A program made the position numbers and the translations under genes. From an uncultured Shewanella sp. (GTDB lineage Bacteria; Pseudomonadota; Gammaproteobacteria; Enterobacterales; Shewanellaceae), in the NCBI GenBank assembly GCA_947503555.1, contig CANNEE010000008.1:145298-209297 (forward strand): a DNA stretch of 64,000 nt. Reading direction: 5' to 3'. Below the pieces are notes generated by a model. It was not told the DNA's origin. It saw only the letters and a program-made list of their open reading frames with translations, and did no database searches. Below, piece by piece: positions 38,721 through 47,320 of the stretch; positions within the stretch are counted from its first letter, which is position 1; each line of letters starts with the position of its first letter.

Positions 38721-40364
38721 ATGATGAATTATAAAAATATTATTTTAGGTTCACTGGCGTTAGGCATGATGTCTGGCAGTGCGTTAGCTATGGATAAGGT
38801 TGTGCTTGACGGTCAGCATATGACTCAAGAACAAGCTTGGGCCATTGCCGATGGTGCAAAAGTGGTGATCGATAAAAAAGCTAACAGTGACTTGGTGAAA
38901 GCCCATGAGCTATTGATGGATGCTGCGCGCTTAGGTAAGCCTGTCTATGGTTTAACTGTGGGGGTTGGTCTAAACAAAGACCAAAAACTATTTACCGCTG
39001 ATGGCAAACTAAGCGATGCAGTATTAAAAGCTTCTGAGAGCTTTAACTATAGCACGCTACGTGCTCACAGCTCGGCGGTTGGTGAAGCAGTACCTGTACG
39101 TTTAACTCGCGTAGCCATGGCAGTACGTTTAAATACCATTTTATCTGGTCAAACAGGCGTTCAGCCATACGTTGCGGAGCTTTATAAAGAGTACTTAAAC
39201 AAAGGCATCACGCCCGTTATTCCTTCACAAGGCACAGTTGGTGAAGCCGATATTTTGATGGCGTCTCATGTTGGCTTAGCCATGATCGGTGAATGGGATG
39301 TATTCTATAAAGGCAAGCGAGTAGCTAGTACTAAGGCGATGAAGCAAGCAGGTGTTAAACCACTTAAGCCAATCGGTAAAGATGCACTCTCTATTTTGTC
39401 AAACAACTCAGTAGCAGTGGCTTATGCGATGAAAGGTTATCGCGAAGCATCACAGCTAATGAAAGTGGCACCAACAGTATTTAGCTTAAGCCTTGAAGGT
39501 CTAAATGGTAACGTTTCACCATTCCTACCTCAAACTAACGATATTCGTCCTTTCCCATACATTAAAGAAGCGACGGGCGAGATCTTAGATCAATTAGATG
39601 GAAGTTACTTATGGGAGCTTAATAGCAAGCGCTCATTGCAAGACCCATTAAGCTACCGCACCACAGCTTATACCTTTGCTGAAGCGAAGAAAGCACTGGC
39701 CAACCTAAATGAAGTGATTGATGTACAGATTAACCACTCAGACGATAACCCAGGTGTGGTACTAAACGCTTCAAAGGATTACACCCAGTTCCCTCAAGTG
39801 GCTAAGTATCTGATTGCTGATAAAGGTGGTGTCTTCCCAACGACTAACTTTGAACCTTTGCCAGTTGCACTGGCGGTTGAGCAGTTAAGCATTGCCTTGA
39901 CCCATGTATCCCATAACAGTGTGATGCGCACGATTCACCTTTCTGATGATCACTTCACTAAGTTATCACGCTTCCTAAGTGCGCCTGGTAACAAGGGCCA
40001 TGCATTTGGTGCGATTCAGAAGAACTTTGTTGATATGCAAGTGCGTAACAAGCAGTTAGCTATGCCAGTGTCTTACGATGGTATTCCTGTTGCGGGTAAT
40101 ATCGAAGATACCTTTACTAACTTAAAGCTAGCTTCTGATAATTTAATTCAGATTGTAGACAACACTGAAGTTATCTTTGGCCTTGAGTTACTGCACTCAA
40201 CTCAAGCAATTGACCTTCGCAAGTTAGCCACTCCTAAGCTTAAGATGGGTAAAGCAACTAACAAGATGTACAAGGCTTATCGTCAACGCGTTCCTTTTGT
40301 TGAGTTAGATCGTCCGTTTACGCCTGATATCAAGGCTTCAAGCGAGTTCGTAGCTCAATATTAA
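38721..40364 (+). CDS. Periplasmic HAL/PAL-family ammonia-lyase homologue lacking the MIO triad
   Basis: The 547-aa protein is a full-length homologue of histidine/phenylalanine ammonia-lyases with a signal peptide (cleavage near ALA, residue 23). Family landmarks include PVYGLTVGVG (Tyr76), GKDALSILSNN (219-229), DPLSYRTTAY with Arg313, NHSDDNPG and FPTTNFEPLPVALAVEQLS. The cofactor loop, GSVGASGDLAPL in active enzymes, is GTVGEADILM (171-180): Ala-Ser-Gly is replaced by Glu-Ala-Asp with one residue missing, so the MIO group cannot form. It may use another mechanism, act on another substrate, or bind rather than cleave. It is co-transcribed with the reductase. Confidence 0.88.
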   Translation: MMNYKNIILGSLALGMMSGSALAMDKVVLDGQHMTQEQAWAIADGAKVVIDKKANSDLVKAHELLMDAARLGKPVYGLTVGVGLNKDQKLFTADGKLSDAVLKASESFNYSTLRAHSSAVGEAVPVRLTRVAMAVRLNTILSGQTGVQPYVAELYKEYLNKGITPVIPSQGTVGEADILMASHVGLAMIGEWDVFYKGKRVASTKAMKQAGVKPLKPIGKDALSILSNNSVAVAYAMKGYREASQLMKVAPTVFSLSLEGLNGNVSPFLPQTNDIRPFPYIKEATGEILDQLDGSYLWELNSKRSLQDPLSYRTTAYTFAEAKKALANLNEVIDVQINHSDDNPGVVLNASKDYTQFPQVAKYLIADKGGVFPTTNFEPLPVALAVEQLSIALTHVSHNSVMRTIHLSDDHFTKLSRFLSAPGNKGHAFGAIQKNFVDMQVRNKQLAMPVSYDGIPVAGNIEDTFTNLKLASDNLIQIVDNTEVIFGLELLHSTQAIDLRKLATPKLKMGKATNKMYKAYRQRVPFVELDRPFTPDIKASSEFVAQY

Positions 40365-40409
40365 TCAGTATTAAGGGAGCGGGACTCCGCTCCCAAAAGG
40401 AAGTAAAAG

Positions 40410-40787
40410 ATGTGTAAAGTCGTTAACACCATTATCTTAGCTTTTCTATTCAGTATGAGTGCTCATGCTGTGCAGATGAAGGATTATCATAAAAAGATTA
40501 TGAGTGACGATAATGGCAAAACTGAATGTGCGATTTGCCATGGTGATGCCAAACGTAAAACCATACCTAAGGTAGAAGTTTGCCAATCATGTCATGGTGA
40601 TAGTGATGAGATAGCCGAGCTAACCGCCAGAGATGAGCATGCTGGTCATGATGTAGAGCCTAATCCCCATGATAGTTTGCATTATGGTACAGACTTGCCA
40701 TGTACCTATTGTCACCAAGAGCATAAGCCAAGCAAGGTTTATTGCAATGAGTGCCATGAGTTTGCCTATCCTGATATGAAGCGTTAA
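40410..40787 (+). CDS. Periplasmic tetraheme cytochrome c of the reductase operon
   Basis: The 125-aa precursor has a signal peptide (cleavage after AHA, about residue 20) and four CXXCH sites at 40-44, 58-62, 98-102 and 112-116, with additional histidines for bis-His ligation. The pattern matches the tetraheme domain that is fused to the flavin domain in flavocytochrome c3 and UrdA. As a separate subunit beside a standalone flavoprotein it most likely delivers electrons from the membrane quinol oxidase CymA-type donor to the reductase. A terminator follows at about 40895. Confidence 0.9.
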   Translation: MCKVVNTIILAFLFSMSAHAVQMKDYHKKIMSDDNGKTECAICHGDAKRKTIPKVEVCQSCHGDSDEIAELTARDEHAGHDVEPNPHDSLHYGTDLPCTYCHQEHKPSKVYCNECHEFAYPDMKR

Positions 40788-40894
40788 TTCGTGGCCTAGA
40801 AGCTTTTTAGTTTCTACTCCCATTTATCAATTTTGAGTTCCAAGTCATGGCATATTCTCGGATGCAAATAGAGAGCCGTGCAAGGATTGAACAA

Positions 40895-40930
40895 CCGCTG
40901 TAGTGATTTTGGCTGCAGCGGCTTTTTGTT
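40895..40930 (+). terminator. Terminator of the reductase operon
   Basis: CCGCTGTAG and CTGCAGCGG pair with one wobble and are followed by CTTTTTG, about 110 bases after the cytochrome stop. Confidence 0.75.
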
Positions 40931-41085
40931 ATCAAACTCACCTGAAAAGTGTCTTTGTGCCGTATCTCTAATTATTTCGTTTTATTCCGCCTTTATGGAG
41001 CGATAGCTTGCTGATTGCCGGAATCATTTCGTGCTAGGATATGCGGTCAAAGCGAATGATTAAGAAGTAGGCTGGGTAGAACAAG

Positions 41086-41730
41086 ATGAAATACCAAATA
41101 ATTCCAGTAACCCCTTTTCAGCAAAATTGCAGTCTGATCTGGTGTGAGAAAACCAATAAAGCAGCGGTTGTCGATCCCGGTGGAGACGTTGAGCGTATTC
41201 TTAATGAAGTGTCTAAGTTGGGGCTGACGTTAGAAAAAATTTTATTGACCCATGGTCATATTGATCATGTTGGTGGTACTCAGTTATTAGCTAAAAAGTC
41301 AGGCTTGCCTATTATTGGTCCCCATAAGGATGATCAGTTCTGGTTAGATAATTTATCAGGACAGAGTCAAAACTTTGGTTTTGCGCCTTGTGAGCCTTTT
41401 ACACCTAATCAGTATTTGCAAGAGGGTGATACTGTCACTATTGGTGAGCAAGAATTGCAAGTAAAGCATTGCCCAGGTCATACACCTGGCCATGTTATTT
41501 TCTTTAGTGAATCAGAGAAACTGGCTTGGGTGGGAGATGTATTATTTAGGGGCTCGATTGGCCGCACCGATTTCCCTCAGTCAGACCATCAATCACTTAT
41601 TCAGTCGATTACTCAAAAGCTTTGGCCTTTGGGTAATGATGTCGAATTTATTCCTGGTCACGGTCCTAATTCAACATTGGGTTTCGAGCGTCAGTCCAAT
41701 CCTTTCGTTGCCGATCAGTTATTTGAATAA
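41086..41730 (+). CDS. MBL-fold hydrolase (YcbL-like, glyoxalase II type)
   Basis: The 214-aa protein has the canonical zinc motif [10 protein letters not shown], then [24 protein letters not shown] and [11 protein letters not shown]. These match YcbL/GloC-type metallo-beta-lactamase-fold hydrolases that cleave S-lactoylglutathione or similar thioesters. Unlike the ODP protein at 11274, the full HxHxDH set is present. It has its own terminator. Confidence 0.92.
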   Translation: MKYQIIPVTPFQQNCSLIWCEKTNKAAVVDPGGDVERILNEVSKLGLTLEKILLTHGHIDHVGGTQLLAKKSGLPIIGPHKDDQFWLDNLSGQSQNFGFAPCEPFTPNQYLQEGDTVTIGEQELQVKHCPGHTPGHVIFFSESEKLAWVGDVLFRGSIGRTDFPQSDHQSLIQSITQKLWPLGNDVEFIPGHGPNSTLGFERQSNPFVADQLFE

Positions 41731-41738
41731 GATCTGAT

Positions 41739-41771
41739 AAGAAGCCACAGTAAGCTGTGGCTTTTTTGTTT
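41739..41771 (+). terminator. Terminator after the MBL hydrolase gene
   Basis: AAGCCACAG and CTGTGGCTT arms are followed by TTTTTG. Confidence 0.88.
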
Positions 41772-41828
41772 GTTTTTCTAGTATCTTCTTACATTTTTCT
41801 TCTGTTAAATCAAAGCGACTCTATTGTT

Positions 41829-42629
41829 TTAGGTCAAACGACCTAAAACGGCTTCCATGGTCTCAATCAACAGCTGTGATTTGTGTTCATTTAATGCATC
41901 CGGGTGCGGGGAGGCGAAGCTCTCGATATCATTGTCGTAATAAAGGCCGTGGGCATTGGCAAAGGAATCTTTCAATGCCGCTTCGAGTAGAATATTAACC
42001 CCAACACTGATATCGCTTCCTGCAATGCCATAGGCATTTTTTACCATTTTGCTCGCCAAAAGTGACTTTGGATTAACCGATACCATCATTGGGCCTTTTT
42101 GATGTGCTTTGCCGAGCAGCGTTGTCCATCCAGTGAGGGCGAGCTTACTTTGAGCATAGGCCATGGAGTCGTTTAGATGCTTGTTACCTAACAATGCTTC
42201 AAGATCTACAGGACTTTGTGCCGCAGAAGAGAGGTTAATGACGCGAGCATTTGCGTTTAATGATTCCAGTAATCTTGTGGTGATGATATAGGGCGCAAAG
42301 GTATTCACCGCAAAGCGAGTATCTAGTCCATCTTGGGTTTGAGAGTTTGGCGTATTGTATATGCCAGCATTGTTTATGATGATATCAAGGTTGTAGCGCT
42401 GCTTTATGTAAGAGCACATTTGATAAACTTTTTTGAGTTCAGATAGATCTGCTTCTATAAAATCAAGGTTTTCCTCGTGGGTATACTGAATCAGTAGCTG
42501 TTTAACTCGCGCGAGTTTTTCACTACTACGACCATGGATTAATAACTTATGACCAAGTTGAGCTAACTTTGTTGCTGTCGCCAGTCCAAGGCCATCTGTC
42601 GCACCAGTAATAAGAATCTGTTTTTGCAT
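41829..42629 (-). CDS. Short-chain dehydrogenase/reductase
   Basis: The 266-aa classical SDR has the NAD(P) motif TGATDGLGLATA near the N-terminus, NNAGIY, the catalytic serine in VINLSSAAQ and YAQSK (Tyr-x-x-x-Lys). HGRSS after the second strand suggests NADP preference. It resembles retinol-dehydrogenase-like SDRs; the substrate is not inferable. It is transcribed alone. Confidence 0.88.
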   Translation of the reverse strand: MQKQILITGATDGLGLATATKLAQLGHKLLIHGRSSEKLARVKQLLIQYTHEENLDFIEADLSELKKVYQMCSYIKQRYNLDIIINNAGIYNTPNSQTQDGLDTRFAVNTFAPYIITTRLLESLNANARVINLSSAAQSPVDLEALLGNKHLNDSMAYAQSKLALTGWTTLLGKAHQKGPMMVSVNPKSLLASKMVKNAYGIAGSDISVGVNILLEAALKDSFANAHGLYYDNDIESFASPHPDALNEHKSQLLIETMEAVLGRLT

Positions 42630-42818
42630 ATGCCTTTCTGCTCTGTTTGAGGGAGAATCAGTTTTGTATCTATATTTATTGTAGAAATAAGACTTTGAGC
42701 GAACAATGGGGCTTAAGCTGAAACAGTTTCTATTATTATTTAATAGTGAAGATCTTATGTAGAAGCTTTACTTACGTTGCTGAAATAAGAGAAGCGTATT
42801 TTGAGGGTTGGATACAAA

Positions 42819-42843
42819 ATGTGCTGCCCATTGAGCAGCACAT
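42819..42843 (-). terminator. Terminator after the DUF465 gene
   Basis: The perfect 9-bp arms ATGTGCTGC and GCAGCACAT are followed on the minus strand by a TTTTG tract. Confidence 0.78.
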
Positions 42844-42899
42844 CGAGAATTATTAAGAGTTGTGACAGTAACTTATTGGGCAATAGTGTTATATCAGGC

Positions 42900-43142
42900 C
42901 TACTTGGCCTCGCGTATCATGGTAAAGAGTTGGTCTTTCAGATTAGCTCTATGGGTTTTGAGTTCTCTAAACTCATCATCACAGATAGGAACACCGCGTT
43001 CCTCTATATCGCAAAGTTTTTCATCGAGTGTGTCGTATTCTTTTGCCAGTGCACTAAACTGATCATCTTTGCCCATCAGGCTCAAAATGACATCTTTGTC
43101 GCTAGCAAAATCTTTTAGAAGAGCGTGACTTTCACCTAACAT
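42900..43142 (-). CDS. DUF465 (YdcH-like) small coiled-coil protein
   Basis: The 80-aa protein has the YdcH pattern: an N-terminal helix, FSALAKEYDTLDEKLCDIEERG, and an ELKTHRANLKDQLFTMI helix. The family forms small helical hairpins of unknown role. AGAGGGAAA precedes the ATG at 43142. It is followed by its own terminator. Confidence 0.85.
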   Translation of the reverse strand: MLGESHALLKDFASDKDVILSLMGKDDQFSALAKEYDTLDEKLCDIEERGVPICDDEFRELKTHRANLKDQLFTMIREAK

Positions 43143-43365
43143 ATCAATTTCCCTCTGGCATGATGGACTTCAGCCGCTGAAGTTGAAATCGCTACCATGC
43201 ATTCTGTTAAATTTAACTGAAATAAATTTCAGCGATTGAAAGAAGTTAGCTACATTTCATCTTCACTCTACCAAATAATTTTGGCTATTTCCGAACCTTT
43301 TTGCTGCTTTATTCTGCGATATAGTGAAAAATGTGATCTAGATGCCTGTGTTTTAGGTCGCTAAC

Positions 43366-43392
43366 AAAAAAGCCTACGTATGTAGGCTTTTA
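43366..43392 (-). terminator. Terminator after gcvT
   Basis: AAAAGCCTAC and GTAGGCTTTT arms have a T-run on the minus strand, 28 bases after the gcvT stop. Confidence 0.88.
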
Positions 43393-43419
43393 TTGAATTA
43401 GTGATAGGAGATGAAGGGG

Positions 43420-44535
43420 TTAGCCTCGATAGTACCTTTGTTCGACAAAGGGCATTTTGGCAATTTTCATCGGCAGCTTTTTGCCTCGAACTAAGGCAAA
43501 GACCTGGGTGTCGAGTTGCGCATATTCTTTTGCAACATATCCCATGGCAACCGGAGCGCCGCAACTAGGACCTGCAGTACCGCTAGTGACCACACCAATT
43601 TTTTCGTCATTGGCATTGTATAGTTCTGCTCCTTCACGGACAGGTGCTTTGCCAAGGCCAAGCATACCCACTCGTTTACGGGATACATCTTTAGTGGCGA
43701 TCTGATCCAGAATGATATTGGCCCCAGGAAAGCCTCCTGCACGTTCGCCATCGGCTCGTCGCACTTTGCTGATGGCCCATAATAGGCTGGCTTCAACTGG
43801 GGTTGTGCTTTTATCTATATCATGACCGTAAAGGCATAGACCTGACTCAAGTCTAAGAGAGTCCCGAGCGCCTAATCCTATCCATTCGACCTCTGGCTCG
43901 GCCAGTAACAGCCTAGTTAAACGCTCGGCATCGGCTGCAGGCATAGAGATTTCGAATCCATCTTCACCCGTATAGCCAGCGCGGCCAATAATGCATTCAA
44001 CACCATCAAACTCATGAATCTGAGAGTCCATAAACACCATATTGGTCACCGCAGGAATATGACGCTCAAGGGCTTTTACTGCCAGAGGGCCTTGCAGTGC
44101 TAATAATGCTCTGTCATCTAACTGCTCAAGAGTAACATCCTCGGGAAGATGGGCGTTAAGGTGAGCAATATCTTGAGTTTTACAAGCTGCATTAACGACG
44201 ACAAATAGGTGATCGCCAAACTGAGACACCATCAAGTCATCCTCAAGACCACCTTGTTCATTGGTAAACAGTGCATAACGCTGTTTGCCTGTAGGCAGAT
44301 CCATAATATCGACGGGGACTAAGGTTTCGAGAAACTGCGCTGCATTTTCACCATGCAGTTTAAGTTGACCCATATGGGATACATCAAATAGCCCTGCAGC
44401 TTCACGGGTATGTAGATGCTCTTTTTTAACACCTAAAGGGTATTGCACTGGCATGTCGAAGCCTGCAAAGGGCACCATCTTGGCGCCAGCTTCTAGGTGT
44501 AAATCATAAAGTGGTGTTTTAAGCAGTTGTGTCAT
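43420..44535 (-). CDS. gcvT: Glycine cleavage system aminomethyltransferase (T protein)
   Basis: GcvT transfers the methylene group from the aminomethylated H protein to tetrahydrofolate. The 371-aa protein starts [32 protein letters not shown] and shows [20 protein letters not shown] and the C-terminal [25 protein letters not shown] 44535 has GGAG six bases upstream. It is the last gene of a minus-strand unit with the AGCS symporter, while gcvH and gcvP lie on the opposite strand of the same cluster, an unusual split. Confidence 0.96.
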   Translation of the reverse strand: MTQLLKTPLYDLHLEAGAKMVPFAGFDMPVQYPLGVKKEHLHTREAAGLFDVSHMGQLKLHGENAAQFLETLVPVDIMDLPTGKQRYALFTNEQGGLEDDLMVSQFGDHLFVVVNAACKTQDIAHLNAHLPEDVTLEQLDDRALLALQGPLAVKALERHIPAVTNMVFMDSQIHEFDGVECIIGRAGYTGEDGFEISMPAADAERLTRLLLAEPEVEWIGLGARDSLRLESGLCLYGHDIDKSTTPVEASLLWAISKVRRADGERAGGFPGANIILDQIATKDVSRKRVGMLGLGKAPVREGAELYNANDEKIGVVTSGTAGPSCGAPVAMGYVAKEYAQLDTQVFALVRGKKLPMKIAKMPFVEQRYYRG

Positions 44536-44548
44536 CATTAACTCCATA

Positions 44549-44589
44549 AAGGGTTCCAAAAGTAGGGGAGTACTACAATTGGAACCCTT
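44549..44589. promoter_or_regulatory. 11-bp inverted repeat in front of gcvT
   Basis: AAGGGTTCCAA (44549-44559) and its perfect complement (44579-44589) are separated by 19 bases that contain GTAG-N7-CTAC. It lies in the symporter-gcvT gap, just before the gcvT ribosome-binding site, with no T-run after it. It may set the ratio of the two proteins by mRNA processing. Confidence 0.55.
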
Positions 44590-44616
44590 GCTTATGACAT
44601 AAATGTTAGGAATAAC

Positions 44617-46005
44617 CTAGGCTTCTTCAGCTTTGATATTGGCACTGTCTTCTTCAGCATCTGCTTTGGCAAAGTATTCTTTACTTAACTTGAAGACTAC
44701 AGGGCTTAGTAATGCAATGGCGATAAGGTTAGGAATAGCCATCATAGCGTTCATGGTATCGGCTAATAGCCAGATGAACTCGAGCGAACTGGCTGCGCCC
44801 ACAGGCACGACCACAATCCATAGTACACGAAATGGAATAACCGCTTTAACACCTAATAGATACTGAACACATTTCTCGCTATAGACGCTCCAACCAAGAA
44901 TCGTGGTGAAAGCAAAGATAGAGAGTGAGACTGCGACTATATAGTTACCAAATGGTAGTGAGTGCTCAAATGCGGCAGAGGTCAGTGCTGCGCCGTTAAC
45001 GCCAGTTGTCCACTCGCCTGAAACGACAATCGCAAGACCGGTAATAGTACAAACCACTAAGGTATCGATAAAGGTACCCAACATTGCCACTAGACCTTGA
45101 GCGACTGGGTTGTTGGTCTGTGCTGAAGCGTGAGCAATAGGTGCACTACCCAGACCTGCTTCATTAGAGAATACGCCTCGAGCCACACCAAAACGCACGG
45201 CAGCCCAAACAGCAGCGCCGGCAAAGCCCCCTTCAGCAGCAGTGCCAGTAAATGCGCTCTTATAGATAAGGCCTAGAGCTGCGGGGACTTCACTGATATT
45301 CATGCCAACAACAATCAGACCTGCAACAATATAGAAGGTCGCCATTAGTGGAACCAGAGAGCCTGCAACATCAGCGATACGCTTAATACCGCCCATGAGT
45401 ACGGCGCCGACTAACAGCATCATCACTAAACCTGTTAGCCAAGGTGCTACACCAAAGTTAGCTTCAATTGCGTTAGCAACCGAGTTTGCTTGTACCGTGT
45501 TACCGATACCAAAGCCGGCAATAGCGCCAAACACGGCAAAGGCTGTGCCTAACCAGGCCCACTTTTTCGAAAGACCATTTTTGATGTAGTACATAGGGCC
45601 ACCGCTATAGTTACCCTTCTCATCGACTTCACGATATTTTACAGCCAGAACAGCTTCGGCAAACTTGGTTGCCATACCGACTAATGCTGTGCACCACATC
45701 CAAAATAGTGCTCCAGGGCCACCAAGAAAGATAGCCGTGGCGACACCCGCAATGTTACCTGTACCTATGGTGGCAGATAAGGATGTCATTAACGCATTAA
45801 AGGGGCTGATCTCCCCTTTAATATTCTTATCTTTATCTGGAATTCGACCACTCCAGAGTAACTTAAAGCCAGTTCCTAGTTTTAGGATTGGCATTAGATT
45901 TAAACCTATTGTAAGAAACAGACCCACACCAAGAATAATGACCAGCATGGGGATCCCCCACACAATGCCATTGATACTGGATATGAAATTAGTAATTGGC
46001 TCCAT
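44617..46005 (-). CDS. Sodium:alanine/glycine symporter (AGCS family)
   Basis: The 462-aa protein has about eleven membrane segments. Family signatures are seen: NALMTSLSATIGTGNIAGVA near residue 70, GGPGALFWMW, YSGGPMYYI, VARGVFSNEAGLGSAPIAHA and LAIVVSGEW. AGCS carriers take up alanine or glycine with sodium. Placement next to gcvT and in a serine/glycine catabolic cluster favours glycine or alanine supply. An operator-like palindrome at 46112 lies about 110 bases upstream of its start. Confidence 0.94.
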   Translation of the reverse strand: MEPITNFISSINGIVWGIPMLVIILGVGLFLTIGLNLMPILKLGTGFKLLWSGRIPDKDKNIKGEISPFNALMTSLSATIGTGNIAGVATAIFLGGPGALFWMWCTALVGMATKFAEAVLAVKYREVDEKGNYSGGPMYYIKNGLSKKWAWLGTAFAVFGAIAGFGIGNTVQANSVANAIEANFGVAPWLTGLVMMLLVGAVLMGGIKRIADVAGSLVPLMATFYIVAGLIVVGMNISEVPAALGLIYKSAFTGTAAEGGFAGAAVWAAVRFGVARGVFSNEAGLGSAPIAHASAQTNNPVAQGLVAMLGTFIDTLVVCTITGLAIVVSGEWTTGVNGAALTSAAFEHSLPFGNYIVAVSLSIFAFTTILGWSVYSEKCVQYLLGVKAVIPFRVLWIVVVPVGAASSLEFIWLLADTMNAMMAIPNLIAIALLSPVVFKLSKEYFAKADAEEDSANIKAEEA

Positions 46006-46454
46006 AATGACCTCTTCAATTTGTTTTATTTTTTTTGCTAGGCTCTTTTGGCCTTCGCTCGGCGTTTACAGCTCTTGTTTATAATCAGAAAGGTTAGCAA
46101 ATTGCTAGACTAAAGTTTCCAATAGGAAAAAAGCTAGAGAATTTGGAGACAAAGTTCAAGGGTTAATTTTTGACCCAAGAGATAATTTAGTCATCCCTTA
46201 AGCCTAAGCTACTGAGTTTAAAATTAAATATTGATCACATTTTTTTTGTAATTGAGAACTTGGTTTGAGCTGTTTTGAGCCATTTTGCAATATGCATGAC
46301 TGTTTAGTTGAAATATGGCGATTTTGCTGAGTAATTACTCAGTAAGGAGTGGGGGAAGGTGAGAGAGTGTTAATGTTTATCTGAGTAATTAGATGGCAGA
46401 GTGTTCTGCCATCTATTCGTTATGTATTTGTCATTTAATAGAAAGGGATGAAGC
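46006..46454. other. Intergenic region between the symporter and regulator genes
   Basis: About 450 bases between the symporter start and the regulator stop, both on the minus strand. It holds the 19-bp operator at 46112-46130. The rest is AT-rich; no glycine riboswitch aptamer or gene was recognised. Confidence 0.6.
46112..46130. promoter_or_regulatory. Operator-like palindrome before the symporter-gcvT unit
   Basis: AAAGTTTCCAATAGGAAAA, containing TTTCC-N4-GGAAA, is repeated base for base at 47217-47235 before sdaA. An XRE-cupin regulator is encoded between the two copies, the natural candidate to bind both. Confidence 0.75.
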
Positions 46455-47084
46455 TTAAGAGGAGGTGACCCAGAGTATGGTGGCATCCTGCTCGCTGGTA
46501 GAGATCACCGCATGTCCCATGGTGGCGTCATAGTAGGCGCTGTCACCCCTATCGAGTAGGACTGGCTCATAGAACTCAGTTAGCAACTGCACTTGACCCT
46601 CAAGTACATAGAGAAATTCTTCGCCTTCATGCCTTACCCAGTCACCATATTCGTTAAAAGAGCGAGCATGGATCCCTGTTTTATAGGGCAACATTTTCTT
46701 ATTACTAAGCTGAGTCGACAGTAGTTCATGCTCATAGGTTGGAGTGTGGTGAGCCTTGCCTTCACCGGCTTTGGTGATATCCCGTCGGCCAGTAGCCTGT
46801 ACTTTTTTCGGTTTAGTAAAGAGTTGAGGTAAATCTATTTCTAGGCCTGTTGCGAGTTTCTGCATCACCATAAAAGTAGGCGATATCTGTTCATTTTCAA
46901 TTTTTGACAGTGTTGATTTAGCAAGGCCCGTAAGCTTGCTCGCTTCTTCAAGGGTGAGCTTGTTCTTTGTTCGTATCGCTTTGAGTTGTTTACCTATATG
47001 TACGGTTTCCACCTTAGTTTCGCCGCCCTCATTTCGGGCTAGTGCGATAGAAGGGTACTCGTCGCTAATCGTATTATCACTCAT
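46455..47084 (-). CDS. XRE-family regulator with cupin sensor domain
   Basis: The 209-aa protein has an HTH_3 domain (about 30-90) with KNKLTLEEASKLTGLAKSTL and SKIENEQISPTFMVMQKLA, and a C-terminal cupin (about 130-205) with HEGEEFLYVLEG. This is the SutR/PuuR-type layout, where the cupin binds a small molecule. It lies between two divergent arms of serine and glycine catabolic genes, each carrying an identical palindrome, so it is probably their local regulator. Whether it represses or activates is not visible. Confidence 0.9.
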   Translation of the reverse strand: MSDNTISDEYPSIALARNEGGETKVETVHIGKQLKAIRTKNKLTLEEASKLTGLAKSTLSKIENEQISPTFMVMQKLATGLEIDLPQLFTKPKKVQATGRRDITKAGEGKAHHTPTYEHELLSTQLSNKKMLPYKTGIHARSFNEYGDWVRHEGEEFLYVLEGQVQLLTEFYEPVLLDRGDSAYYDATMGHAVISTSEQDATILWVTSS

Positions 47085-47216
47085 ATTGGCTTACTCAAAT
47101 TTATCTTCAGTGTTAGGCAGTTTTTTCTATTGTGGCATATTCCAAGCGCGAAAGAATCAATTTGATGAAAAATAAACAAGTAGAAAAATCAATCGTTAAC
47201 ATAGATAAATGATAAA

Positions 47217-47235
47217 AAAGTTTCCAATAGGAAAA
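47217..47235. promoter_or_regulatory. Operator-like palindrome before sdaA
   Basis: Identical over 19 bases to 46112-46130. It lies about 85 bases before the sdaA start and 130 bases before the regulator's own start, so it could serve sdaA-glyA and autoregulation. Confidence 0.75.
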
Positions 47236-47320
47236 TTTTTCGTTGTTTGTAAAAAATAACCCTGATATGTTTATTAAATGTGACCAAGGTCACCGTTTAT
47301 ATTTTCAGGAGAGTTTTGGT

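Noticed and set aside
46006-46454. Glycine riboswitch before the symporter-gcvT unit
   Set aside because: The paired aptamer hallmarks of glycine riboswitches were not found here or before glyA, gcvH or gcvP.
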